Assembly (NCBI GenBank): GCA_963969495.1
Contig: OZ018324.1
Span: 160,235,758 to 160,299,757, forward strand
Direction of reading: 5' to 3'
Length of the DNA: 64,000 bases
From: Ceratothoa steindachneri
Taxonomy: Eukaryota > Arthropoda > Malacostraca > Isopoda > Cymothoidae
The notes below the pieces were generated by a model. It worked only from the letters and a program-made list of their open reading frames with translations, was not told the DNA's origin and made no database searches. Shown piece by piece: positions 48,419 to 60,099 of this stretch (position 1 is its first letter; each line of letters starts with the position of its first letter). Made by a program: the position numbers and the translations under genes.

Positions 48419-49254
48419 AAATACACATTTTACTAGGTCAAAGTATCAAAGATGAAATGGTAGGAGCAGTAAAATAAGGTCGTTTGGAGACAGTTTTTGA
48501 AGCAGCGGAATCTGATTAGAACATCTGGATTGAAACCCGTCTACAATTTAAGGCTATCGCACCCGAGTGTGAGAGCAGATGGGAAAACAGAGTAATTAAA
48601 GCTTTCTGGAATGGGGAACAGAATCTGCGACAAAAGATGTTTCACCTTAATATAAAATTTAATAAGGTCATCTTGTCGCTTTAAGCAAACGGAGTCTCTG
48701 TGCTAGCCTCGCAGGAGAGAGACCACAAATTAAGATACGAATTGGAGTATTTCAGCCAATCACAGGCTCTGCTAGACTGATAGGTAGCTAAGCACCACCT
48801 CAGCGACCCAGGAAAGGCGGAGCTACGCGTCGCCTTCAAAATGCTGCCTGGTATAAATAAGAGAACATTTCATTCAAATGATAATTACTGACACATTATT
48901 GATTGATTTATTTAGTTATTCATTGATCAATTATTAGACTCTTAATTCACCTCTCTGCGAATCTCTATTATTCTTGCTCTTGCCATTATAACTCGATTTA
49001 GCATATTCCGTTGCGCAAATTAAATCTTTACCGTAAGTGTAAACATTTCAAAGTGGTATAAAAATACAAGTATTAAATTCCTTCACAAAGGGGCCTTATA
49101 TTTACAAACCTTGATCGGTTAATACCCGTTGGACCGTACGTCAAGAAACCTATAAGCAAGCCACTTTACCAAACCATTATAGGATCACCTTGCTTTTAAA
49201 ACAAGGCGTACTTACGTCAACCCCATTATGAGCCACCCTATAATTGGTGAACCT
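48316..49254 (+). mobile_element. insertion of 939 bp, probable solo LTR
   Basis: ATAAACA flanks both sides (48,309-48,315 and 49,255-49,261). Copies 1 and 2 run uninterrupted through GGATAAACACACC. The insert starts TGTAGTG, holds the (AG)n tract and a TATA box TATAAATAAGAG at 48,852, and ends GGTGAACCT. There is no clear inverted repeat. The promoter-like centre suggests an LTR, but the right end does not finish in CA, so the exact limits and class are open. Confidence 0.5.
48345..48413. repeat. (AG)n microsatellite
   Basis: An AG run of about 69 bp inside the 939-bp insertion. Confidence 0.95.
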
Positions 49255-50899
49255 ATAAACACACCCAAATTTATGTTACCTTGTTTCAACTGAGAGCATG
49301 AACACAAATGGAAGTAATTTATTTATATGCTCTCTTCGTTATGATAATATTCGTGCTACTAATCCCTACGAGTCGGTGATAAAGCACAAAAGATTAAGGG
49401 AAGATAAAATAAATAATAAAAATTGATTAGAATAGTCAGAAGAGGAAATGAATTTATAAAATGAGAAAGGCATAATGAAAGTAAAGCTGCCATGACAAAC
49501 CTCTTAACACTTAAATAAATATATGCGCTAGTCGGTGCATTCAAAACCCTCAGAAACAAAGATAAATATACTTTATACAATTGAACTACTGAGGCATCTC
49601 ATCCTATGATATTTACTTTATGCTAAATCATTTTGAATTTCTTGTATTTCTACATTTTCACATACTTATAAGCTGTTGTTGAAATTATGATATTCGTAGT
49701 GTGTGTAAATACCACGTTTCACGAGAATTTATTTATTTAATTTAAAACTTTTCTTTGGATTTATTTTTTTTGTTTTTTTATCGACAAAATCTGAATGCAA
49801 AGAGCAAATTTTCTTTACTAAAGTTAAACAGTCGTTAATTTTTTTTTAGTCTCTGGGAAGGAAGGTAATAGAGGATGAGAAGGAAGACAACCTGGCAAAA
49901 TCCAACTAGCGAACTCACTCAGGTTAGGGGTTAGTAGATAGATGAAGTAAATGAAGGGAAATAAATAAAATAGAAGAAAAAATCTAATTTGTAAAATGAG
50001 TGATTGCTATGGGGATCTTTACAAGGAGATAACGGGGAGAGATGAAGACTGGAAAGAAGACAAGTTTAGTCTGCGGGCCCAGGAGCGGGGAATAAGGATA
50101 TGAGAAGTGGAATACAATACGATGTAAAAAAGTGTAAATGCCTTTAAAGGAAATTATTAATTTCAAACATTGAATGTTGTGTTAATGGTGTGTTGGTATA
50201 CAAAGTTATACATAGTTTTCGACTAGTTGGTGCCCGTAATGAATTTGAGATTTTGCAAAGAATATTCGTTGCTATATTAACTACGATTTTTACAAGCAAA
50301 GAAAAGGAATTTCCGATAATATTTGTAAATAGTTACTGTTGCAATTCTTTGCAGGTATAGACAGAAAACGAGTAATTTGAACGGAAACTAAATATCTATC
50401 AATAATAAATATTAATTATGTTTTAGAATAATAGTTTTTATAACTAAGTGGCGATTCTACAAAGTAAAGACAACCGTTTTGACCTAAAAATCACTTGAAA
50501 CTCTAGGTTTTCAGCATAGTCTGTTGCATTTTAATTGGCGCAGAAAACACTCTTTGCCGAGATATTTGTCATCACTTTTGTGTAAATGTTAATTAGCATT
50601 ACTGCCATACCCTTTACAAACCTGTTATTTTCGGATTAGTTCCTGTTTTGGCAGAAATCAATTAGAGTATCGAAGATGGATTAATATTGGCGCAAAAATG
50701 AAAGCGCAGTTGTATCATAACCATCACAAAGATGAGCCATTTTGAACTGAAAACCTTGGGGTTATGCCATCGACAAGTTTCACTTTAACAGGCTTCTTTT
50801 TTTTAGTTTCCTCTTTTGCTAACCTAGCCTAAATTCAAACTAAAGCTATAGGTAACCCCAACCATCTGCCTACAAAAAAAAAACAAATTAATTGAGATC

Positions 50900-50965
50900 A
50901 AAGCGGTTAATCGCTGCCTCAGTATGCACTGTTCGAATCCCACCCCAACTCGGATTTTTAGGAAC
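50900..50965 (+). repeat. tRNA-like / SINE-like segment, copy 3
   Basis: B-box TGTTCGAATCC at 50,930-50,940, one change from copies 1 and 2, in matching surroundings. Confidence 0.3.
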
Positions 50966-51023
50966 TAGGAAATAACTATTTCCGCAAAAAAATTATTCTT
51001 TTTTTTTATTCTTGCAGTGTTTT

Positions 51024-51025
<2 letters not shown>

Positions 51026-51110
<85 letters not shown>
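51026..51110. repeat. (AT)n microsatellite
   Basis: An AT run of about 85 bp at the site homologous to 14,502-14,604. Confidence 0.95.
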
Positions 51111-51115
<5 letters not shown>

Positions 51116-51689
51116 TTCCAACAAAGCACCTTCGATTGCGATGGACTCCTTAATTTGTAGAATAACATATAATCAGATCATTTATACAAACCCATGTTTA
51201 AATAAATGCCAAATAACATTCATTCCCACGTACACGATAAAGTAGAATTATGATTCTTTGTTATCGCTATATGTACAAGTCAGACAAAAAAATTATTTCG
51301 AAAAGTCTTTCGAGAATTTCTTTCCTTTTCTTTATTTTTATCCCTTAAACTATTTTTTATATAAATAAAAAAATAAAATTAATTAAAAAACAAATAACCA
51401 TGTGCAAATTTATTATACTGTGAAATAAATAGTATTTCGGTAGAATATCGAATAGTTACAACACAGCCAAACTTATGAGCTACTGTGAAGATCCAAAATT
51501 AGCGATAAGAAGACTGAGATCGAAAGCGGAACCGACCCAAATCATCCTTGATAGCAGCGATGAGGTAGTAGTAGAATGGACGGATGATTTAGCATCTTTC
51601 TTCTTAAGTCAAGATTGTCTGGGCACTAGGTAAGAAACACCCACCCCCCTTCCAAATCCCATACATATTACACACATGAATCGCACTTT

Positions 51690-53728
51690 ACGATATTGCG
51701 GCAGCCGTTCATCCTGAAACAACCGGTAACCTGGAGAAAAAGATCATCGCTAGCGGAAACGATATAAGAGTGCAGAAGCCGTCTAAAATCTTTAGTAAGT
51801 ATAAATTGCTACTACAAAATATATAAATAAGCGTATGTCGTAGTCTGTGTTGGGATAGTCCCTAGAATACGATAGACGGACTACGAAACAGATCAAGCAG
51901 TGAAAGTAAACAAAATTTTACACCACTTATGTTCATCAATAAATATAGTATTTATTACGTTTGGGACAGTTATATAAATCAAAGAGATCTCTATGGAAGA
52001 TCTAGTGTTCATCTCAATGGTGTGCTTTTAGATAGATGTGTTATAAACCCTCCCTTAAATTTTCGCAAAGCCGCAATTCGAGGAAAAAATTCTTAATTCA
52101 TGGCCGCACAAACCGCAATTAAAAAGCTCACGATAATAACAGCTTCCCACGTAGAAGTGAAATGTATGCGCGAAGTATGAAGGAAGTTAAAAACGAAATT
52201 TCCGCCTTACTTGCTTTTCTCTTTAATTACTTTCTGGAGGCAAATTTTGTTCCTAAGGATTAGAAACTGGCCAATGTTGTCCCCATATTCAAAAAAGGTA
52301 GACGTGAGGAAAAGGAGAACTATCGGCCAGTAAGCTTAACTTCACTTATATGTAAACTAATGGAGTCAATTATTGATTTCAAATTACGCAATCATCTGGA
52401 GAGAAATAAACACTTAGTAAATAGTCAGCATGGTTTTAGGAAAGGGAGGACTTTGTGTCACTAGTCTGATCACATTTTATGAGCATGTAGCAAAAGCTGT
52501 CGATTCAGGTTCTAATTACGATGTGGTGTATCTAGATTTTTTAAAGCCTTTGATATACTCCTGTTCAATATCCTCTTTTCGAAGCTAAAAGCTATGCATA
52601 TGCATGAGAAAACGTTATCTTGGATTAAGAATTGGTTGACAGATCATAAGAAGAGGGTAATTATAAATGGGGTGGCATCCGATTGGCTACCGATAACTAG
52701 TGGAGTTCCTCAAGGTTCCGTTTTGGTCCCCTACTATTTATAATTTTAATAAATACCTTAGGTTCTGGAATAAATTGACAAGTAAATTCATTCGCGGACG
52801 ATACTAAACTTGGGCAGATAATAAAGGATAAGGAAGACTCAAGCTAGTCACAAAACTGCCTGAATATGTAAACTAAACGGTGCAACGAATTTGGCATACA
52901 ACTTAATGCTTCCAAATGCGGCGTTTTGCACTGTGGAAAAAATAATCCTAAATTTAAATATCATCCCCAAGACACCGAGATTATAGAAGTAAAATAGCAA
53001 GTCGATCTAGGAGTACAAATAGATAATAAATTAAATTTCTCCAGTCAATGCGTTGCAATTAGGAATAAAGCAACAAGAGTTACATCATTTATTCGGCAAT
53101 CCATCTTAACGCGTAATTCACAGACGATGTTAAAACTATACAAGTCATTAGTCGGACTTATATTAGATTAAGCTGCTCCCTTTTGGTCTCCACGATTAAC
53201 TAGAGATGTAAATATAATAGAACAATTTCAGCGTTGCTATACGAAAATGATAAGGGGAATTAAACATCTTAGCTACAATGATAGGGTAAAAAACTCAATC
53301 TCTTTTCCCTCGAACATAGGAGAAAAAGGGGGTGAACAAATAGAAACATATAAATTATTGATAAATATGCCCGATACTGAAGAAATATTTTTAATTTGAC
53401 AGGCGTGTCAGCGACGAGAGGACACGGCAATAAGATGAAAAAGTGGAAATTCAAAACATCAATGGGAAAATTTGCCTTCAGCAACCGCATCGTTCAAGTC
53501 TGGAACAATCTACCACAAGAAGTAGTCAGTGCTCCAAACACAGAATTTATGAATAAGAAATTTGATCAATACTTAAAAGCAAATAAAGATAAAATAGCTT
53601 ACAATTATTAGACCAGGTTCCACTTAATTTAGCCTTATTCCTAATAGGGCCTATGATGTATGAGCTATTATGGCTCCCTGTAGGTGCCAAAAAATTGTTT
53701 GTTTTTTTATATAAATTAATGTTTCGTA
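51690..53728 (+). pseudogene. LINE-C copy 3: ORF1 remnant joined to ORF2 reverse transcriptase
   Basis: ORF1 pieces (SGNDIR near 51,755 and a weak block V) lead into a join near 52,160, after which RT follows with no endonuclease. RT reads NYFLEANFVPKD, NYRPVSLTSLICKLMES, SQHGFRKGRT, VVYLDFLK (motif A, then a shift), GVPQGSV, PLLFIILIN and an intact SFADDTKLG (Asp pair at 52,797-52,802). The C-terminal frame 53,396-53,611 has RIVQVWNNLPQEVVSAP and stops at TAG/TTAG near 53,611. Several stops and shifts kill it. It provides the half missing from copies 1 and 2, so together they show LINE-C was a complete two-ORF element. The 3' tail reaches about 53,728, where inverted A' sequence begins. Confidence 0.75.
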
Positions 53729-53965
53729 TTATATGGATAACCTGTCCGGGTTTAGCGTCTCCTCTAGCTAACAACTGTTCCCATTTCGAATGCTGCCAAT
53801 CTCTACGTTGCCTTTTTCTATGAGTGACGCCACTCATGCACTAAACCTCTCGGGTTTACGGTTAAGAATCTCCGTTGACAGTTTTGTCAAATGCTCTGGC
53901 AAGCGGCACGAAGGTTTTGCTCAAGAGATTACAACCGTGGAGGATAGTGCGTATGTTGTTTTATC
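53729..53965 (-). repeat. inverted A' fragment
   Basis: The reverse complement of the region around 38,930-39,125 (for example CACTCATGCACTAAACCTCTCGG). The same LINE-C tail to inverted A' junction occurs at about 61,396. The hAT fragment starts where it ends. Confidence 0.75.
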
Positions 53966-54701
53966 ACACATCACTGCTACAAAACTTGTGGATTTTACTT
54001 CTTCTTTAATCCTGTTTCTGCATATTTCTAGTGTTGATTCCAAGATTTAATTCTGTATAGTTTTAGATGTTCCTATGAATACTGTTGCAGTCTTTAAATG
54101 AGCATTTAAGCTAGAATCCAGTTTACAAGCAAACTCTACTATTCCACGAAATACTCCAGGATTCTTGGAATTAGGTTCTTCATTGTTTCCTCTGAGTGGG
54201 AGTTCAAACTTGCCACACAATTTTACACAATCCACAGGTTTGGAAAGAACAGGTGTTTTTTCTTACTTGTTCATTGTGCTTTGCAACTGAGAGTCTGTCT
54301 GCGGAGCTCATTTCAGTAGCAATGTTTACACTGCCCAGTAACGAAAGACTAACAACATTATGTAAGTGTTTGGCTGATTTTTCATGTTTATCTATTTTCT
54401 CTTGTAAATGTCTCAGGTCTCTCATGCCACTCTTCGTCCAGGCTAGGTCCCAACCAAATAAGAGGCATGGGAAGCAAAACAAAGCATTAGCCTCTTCACA
54501 TCCACAGAGCCAGTCACCTTTTTCATAGATACCCAAGTTAAATTGGCGTCTGTATTCTAGATTCCTGCTCTTGGCATTTTGTTCAAGGGACAGCACTGGT
54601 GTAAGTCCTGCTTTTGTTTTAATGTCAATTTTTTCACTCAGTGTCAGACGAGTAAAGTTTATGTCTCGTAAATATTTAAATTGACAGCATGGACTTGCCA
54701 T
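53966..54701 (-). pseudogene. hAT transposase N-terminal fragment (TTF-type zinc finger and DUF4371-like)
   Basis: From ATG at 54,701-54,699 the frame reads to a frameshift near 54,240, continues as CVKLCGKFELPLRGN and GVFRGIVEF to a TAA near 54,048, then goes on in frame with ILESTLEICRNRIKEEV and FVAVMCDKTT to about 53,966. CGCEEANALFCFPC is the TTF-type finger. LRHLQEKIDKHEKSAKHL and the downstream part match the DUF4371 region of hAT-type ZMYM1-like proteins. About 245 residues remain of a usual 600-800. The catalytic DDE and dimerisation regions are absent. It is a fossil, not a host ZMYM gene, judging by the breaks and lack of downstream exons. Confidence 0.75.
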
Positions 54702-55621
54702 GATTTTTCGTGATTAACCTATGGATAAGAAAATATGTAGATACCGATAAGCCAAGCGAGAAACAGATTACCTATAGGCCACAACTGAAGCTAAGTTATT
54801 CTGATTTTATCAGTATTTGTTTTTCCGGTGAATTAACTCACCTAATACAGTATTTTCTCTACATGATGGTATATTCCATTCCTGTGCAAATTCTTAATTT
54901 CATTATTATGATTTTTTGTGTATTATAATTATCAGATTAGGTTAAGTTAAGTTAAGTTAAGTTACGTTAGATTAGCTTAGGCTTCCCCTCCAGCACTGTC
55001 CTCACGAGTAGTGACAGCTCAGTGCTCACGCAGTGTCGGTCGGCCGGACTGATATAGGCGAATACAGAGAAAGAAAATCATAACAATGGAATTAAAAACT
55101 TGCATAGGAAATGGAATATACATACCATCATGTAGAGGAAAAAATACTGTATTAGGTGAGTTAATTGCTTAATTCCTTGGAGGAGTGTTGAGTCGGACTC
55201 GGATCTAATATCTATCGTGACCCGATCAAGAAACGGGGTTTATATCATATTATTATGCAAGGCAGTAGGACAATTACCATAGACCTACTACTAATGTTGC
55301 CGTACTATAGACAGTCTTATTTGAATCACAAATGTTACGTTTTGTACCTCATACTTTGAAATGTATGCGTTGCCAAAGCTATGAGGAACATTTATCATTT
55401 TATTAAGCAGAATATGTAGTATTGAATTCACCAGGACTCTGAAACTAAGCTTCTGGCGTCACGAAGGGTGCTAAAACTGGCTAGTTTTCACGAATCACGG
55501 ACGTAATGCACTATTGTTATATATTTGTTTCATTAACACTGAGGGCGGACACACTGTAATCCCGGGGAATCGGGCTGTACTAGTTGCAGCTCACAACGGG
55601 TTGGCGCTGCCGCCAACCCTG
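54702..55621 (-). other. probable hAT 5' region with a terminal-repeat candidate
   Basis: This lies upstream of the hAT start on the minus strand. It contains (GTTAA)n at 54,941-54,970. At its far end, 55,621 reading backwards gives CAGGGTTGGCG, a typical hAT-style terminus, inside a 9-bp palindrome (55,598-55,606 with 55,611-55,619). No matching terminus is seen near 53,966, in line with 3' truncation. No gene is seen within; the forward frame at 54,710-54,928 has no motif. Confidence 0.4.
54941..54970. repeat. short (GTTAA)n tandem repeat
   Basis: Four GTTAA units followed by GTTAC and GTTAG. This is not the arthropod telomere unit TTAGG. Confidence 0.85.
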
Positions 55622-55918
55622 GAAAAAGTCTTTTACTGTAAAGTTAAATTAATTTATTAAATCTGCTAGTATTTTTTTTAAAAAATTATAAAAAATGAAA
55701 AAAATAATGAATGGAATATAAAATTATATTATATATTTTTATAAAATTAATTAATAATATGAATTAACCACTTATCTATCATCTGTATGGCAAGGCTGAG
55801 ACAGGGAGGGATGCAGCTCACCAGCCCCTGAGGACCAGCCGCCCCTGAGAGTAACCCAAATGATGGAAGCTAAGATTCGGAGGGTTCTGACGCGTAGGAC
55901 AGTTTACTTATAATAAAA
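55622..55918. other. AT-rich unassigned sequence ending in an inverted A' fragment
   Basis: 55,622-55,861 is AT-rich with no recognised content. 55,862-55,918 is the reverse complement of the A' end near 57,865-57,925 (AGCTAAGATTCGGAGGGTTC). The next base starts the same repeat in forward orientation. Confidence 0.55.
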
Positions 55919-58719
55919 ACTCGTCTCTTCCGACGCTCACGCGTAGGAACATTTTCATCTGGCGTCAGGAGTCTACTACAGCCCAATTCTCGTTCTTTTT
56001 TAACATTTAGATAGGAGTCTTATGTCCATATATGGATCTTATTTTCCCATCATCTGAGATTCTTGTTATCTACCAGACAACACATTCTACTCCGTAACAG
56101 CTTAGATGAATCAACGTTTAGTCACACACCTTTTATCTATCGTCATCTGTACTTTCGAACCATGACAAAATTTTCCCGCAGAACAACGGTTATCGTTTCA
56201 TCCATTCCTCTTACTAAAAACATCATGCAAAAACTCGTCTCTCTCGACGTTCACGCGAAGGAACACTTTCATCTGGCGTCAGGACTCTGCCCTTAGCCCA
56301 ATTGTGTCTTACATTTCCTATTCTCTTAAAAGCCACCGTATCGCAACAACTCACTCATATTGTGACTAAAAATATTTCCGTGCGAAAAACATAATTTGAA
56401 GAGCTTCTCGATTTTGTAGATAAGTAAGTTATTTTATGAGTAGCATCCATTCATCTCTATCTCACTGCCGTTAGCAAGTTTTATTTCAATTTGAATTATA
56501 AGGGGTAACAGCTTATCTTAACTAGTGTTTATTCCCTTGTTAGTTATAAAGCCACAAAATTCATAAAATCAATCCAATTTATTTAACATGAAAGGAGTAA
56601 TTTACTCTCCTTAATAAACTCACATATAATTTTTTACGTTATATTTCTGTGATTAAGCCATATTTAACTAGTCTCAGTGGATTAACAACCGTCTATCTTA
56701 GAGGTTAGTGGGTCTTTTGGTCGCGGAAACGTCACTTGGAAGGGATCTTGCTCTTTAATGCCTAGTTGGCAAGATGGTCATCCTTTTCTTTAACAGGGCA
56801 AGATCCCTTAACTTTGATAGCAGAAGTAAAACATTAATATTCATTTATTATTTTGAACCGACATAAATTTTGAGTACGAGCTGGATGATTTCACCATTGC
56901 TGTGTTCATGGGGAGAGAAGAAGCTACTCAGGATGTACTGAGTAGGTTCCTCAAGACTCACTTGAATATGCGGGCACACCAGAGGTCCTATCTGCATAAT
57001 TTTACTCCTCTTAACGTTGACGTTTTCCACAAGCACTATTCTTTCCAAAATCTTACTTACAGATATTGACTCCGTTGCTTCTCAAGTCTTATTTTTAGAT
57101 AAATCAAAACTAAAATTTCTACGGTTATATTGATTCCACTTTTTTCATTAAATTGTATTTATTTTTAGTGCTTATCTCATTTGGTGAAATAATGAGTCGC
57201 CACTTTTGAATGGTACCTGATTATGTAAATCAATTAATAGCATGATATTTTCATCTTTTCACCTGAACCTCCCACTAAATCAATCAATTTTAGATATAAC
57301 AATCTAGAACATAGTTATAAAAAAATAACAAATTGGTAGTTCAAATGCTGTTGAATCAGAGTGCTATGAGTTAATACAATGGCAATGAGGGCACGCATAA
57401 GTCGCATTTTCAATGCCTCACGTGTAATTATCGAGATCTGTGACTCGCTATGAACCACAAAGTAGTCTACGACCATAGCACGGCTATAGTGTCACACTCT
57501 GTTTCATCATAGACATAGAAAAACAATTGTCCCGTTGTGATCTAGAAGCTTAAGCAACAAAGGCGTGTCGACAAACGTACGTACTATCCTCCATGGGAGT
57601 AATTTCTTCGGCAGAACCATCGTGCCGCTTGCCAGGGCGTTTGAGCAAACTGTCGACGGAGATTCTTAAACGTTAGTGAACCCAAGGGGCTTATTGCATG
57701 AGTGGCATCACTCATAGGAAAAGGCACCGTAGAGATCGGCAGCGTTCGTAATTGTAACTGTTGTTGACTAGGAGAGACGCTGAACCCGGAAAAGCTTATC
57801 CATATAACATGTAATTGATTGTGTACAATTGATAGAAAGGCCATCAAGAAACATGGTCTCATTGACCTTTATTATAAGTAAACTGTCCTACGCGTCAAAA
57901 CCCTCAGAATCTTAGCTTCCATCATTTGGGTTACTCTCATCTCATTTGTTTTTCTTATTATAATGATCCTAGATTAACAAAAAATACAAGAATGAATAGA
58001 AATCATTGAGAGTGGTAGAAGAGCAGAGGAATTAGTAAAATGAGAAGAAATAATGAAAGACAGGACGTAGAAAACTTGAATATAAAGCCATTTGGTGTAT
58101 TCCAACCATTCAGGAGCAAGGTTGTATAAAGAGAAATATAATTAATACAACTGAACTCCTTTAAAGATCCTCTATATATCCTCTTCCTAATTTCTCGAGG
58201 CAGAAATATTTCTCTATTTATACATGTCGCACATACTTATGAGCTGTTGTTGAACCTATAGTATTTAAAGTGTGAAAAGACGGAGCAGCAAACCAGAATC
58301 TATTTTTTCATCTCTTCTTTCTCGGACTTTTATCCCAAATCGTCATACATATTTTAATTTTATTTAGATTTTTTGTTTTATCTACCACATCTAAAATCCA
58401 TGAGAGTTTGTAGCGATATGATTAGATAGATAAAGTAAAGTACGTAACACTGCCATGGCGATCTTTATCGAGGAGGCAATATGGTGAGAAGAAGAGCTTA
58501 AAGATGTATAATCTTAAAAAAGTGCGATCGTCGGAGCCCTGGGGCGGGAGGTTAACAAATATAAAAATAATATAGAAAAAAAGAGTAATGTAACATAATA
58601 CATTAAATTATAGGGAATTTAACGAATTTCTTCTTATGTTGTGCTAGTTTGTTCAATCTGCACTCACATATTTATTAATTAGCTATTGCGTTGTAATTTC
58701 ACATTGTTAACCCGCTGCC
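55919..58719 (+). repeat. Macro-repeat unit 3, RNase H-bearing stretch (5'-truncated) and A'-B' module
   Basis: Begins inside the second RNase H-like segment at AACTCGTCTCTTCC (compare 18,250). It keeps the tandem duplication shared with unit 1 and continues through A' (57,330-57,940) and B' (57,940-58,640). The small frame at 56,063-56,296 belongs to the RNase H-like remnant. Confidence 0.7.
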
Positions 58720-59478
58720 CAAAGAAAAAGAATTACAAATATCCTACTGATATGATAAATAATTTGGAAATGGTTTTCTAGGAATAGTTAGAAAACGAAT
58801 ACTTGTATTGGTAACTAAATAGAATTATCAATAATAGATATTAATTATTTTCTAAGACTATATTTTTGCATATGTAATCATATAGTTTATATAAATAAAC
58901 CCATCTTTAAAGAAAAAATAACTCTAACTCGCATGTATTCGATAAAGTAGGAGAAAGATTCTTTGTTATCGCCATACAAGACAAAAAATTATGTTCCTAT
59001 GAAGTTTTCGGAGAATTTCGTTCCGTCTCTTTTTTTATCCCTTAAACATATTATTTTGTTTTAGGAGATTAAAAGTAATTAAAATAATACCACCACCGTG
59101 GGAGGAATTTATGATTTCTGATAGACTATTTTGCGAAAATAACTGATCGTCATGACTCTGCTAAGTTTATGAGGTGCTGCGAAGTTCTAAACTTGATGAT
59201 AGGAATGAGGACTTATCCCAAATTTATAGCGATGAAAAAAAAGTAGAATACAATAACGATGTAAAAATTTCAAATGCCTTTAAAGTAAATTATTAATTTC
59301 AAACATTACATGTTGTGTTAGTGGTGTGTTGGTATACAATGTCATACATAGTTTCCGACTAGTTAGCCCCCTTAAGAAATTTGAGATTTTACAAAGAATA
59401 GTCGTTGCTCTTTTAACTACGATTTTTTTTTAATTAATTGTAATGTAATTTCCTTTACAAGCAAAGAAAAGGAATTTA
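58720..59478 (+). repeat. Macro-repeat C' fragment joined to a part B/C fragment of module A-B-C
   Basis: 58,720-59,232 matches the start of 2,612-5,780 and breaks off after the GATGATAGGAATGAGGACTT box. 59,233-59,478 matches 13,531-13,765, 32,760-33,000 and 50,100-50,310. The BEL block and part A that would lie between are deleted. Confidence 0.7.
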
Positions 59479-60099
59479 AGCTGTACTATAAGAACTTTTA
59501 ATGAGTTAAGCATAACATGAGCAAAGAGAATGATAAATGATTGGCTTACCTTGAGAAAAGGACTAATACTGTGTCCAGGGATTTATGATATTTGGTTCCA
59601 GAGAATATCGTTGCCGTCTGGAGTAGCTTATTCCTCTTGTTAGTATTTTGAGTAAGCTATCATTAACTTTCTCTTGTAACAATGAATTTAGTGAAAAAGA
59701 CGTCCAGAACGCCTTTTGTTATGAATACGTTTAAGTTGACCTTTTTGAGAGAACTGAGAGAGCCGACGCCTTTTCTTTTGTTCCAGAGCATTTGTCATGA
59801 GTCACGCGATATTAAACTTTAGTGAAAAATGTAACAACTGGTTTACATCAAAGTTTGATCAAGCAAAATTATCATTCTCTATAAAATTACTGAATATTTT
59901 ATCTTTAAATTTAATGATCATCAAAATATATAAATTAATGAAAATGACAATGAAATCAAACATAAATTATTATATTTTCCCTTTCAACAGAAGTGCAATG
60001 AACCATTGCACAAATGAACATATGTTAAAAGAAGGTAAAGTTGAAAAAAAAATGAATTTAGAGAACACTTCATTATAGCTACTCTCTCAAGGTTTTGCA
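59479..60099 (-). other. probable 3' end (UTR/LTR) of the inverted BEL/Pao element
   Basis: It lies between the macro-repeat breakpoint at GGAATTT (59,478) and the end of the BEL pol frame. No direct repeat of it occurs on the other side of the element, so an LTR is only suspected. The forward frame at 59,797-60,078 has no motif. Confidence 0.35.

Larger units (their letters stand above)
46796..51689 (+). repeat. Macro-repeat unit 3, module A-B-C (copy 3)
   Basis: Starts inside part A at CAGTGGTGTAGAAGCTTTGAG (compare 11,586 and 30,963), so the first 500 bp of A are missing. Carries a transposase scrap (47,640-47,930) and a 939-bp insertion (48,316-49,254). Between 49,370 and 49,560 it has a B'-like segment, making this copy a mosaic of both module types. 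Parts B (49,600-50,160) and C (50,390-51,690) follow. Confidence 0.7.

Noticed and set aside
53640..53700. A 3' hairpin in LINE-C like that of LINE A and B
   Set aside because: Only short, bulged pairings (GGC/GCC, CCT/AGG) can be drawn and the second copy weakens one pair.
53966..54701. A host ZMYM1-like gene
   Set aside because: Frameshift, in-frame stop, abrupt truncation and repeat flanks fit a hAT transposon fragment better.
54941..54970. (GTTAA)n and scattered CCTAA/AACCT phrases near 14,285-14,345 as telomere remains
   Set aside because: The unit is not TTAGG and the phrases are irregular and few; no telomeric array is present.
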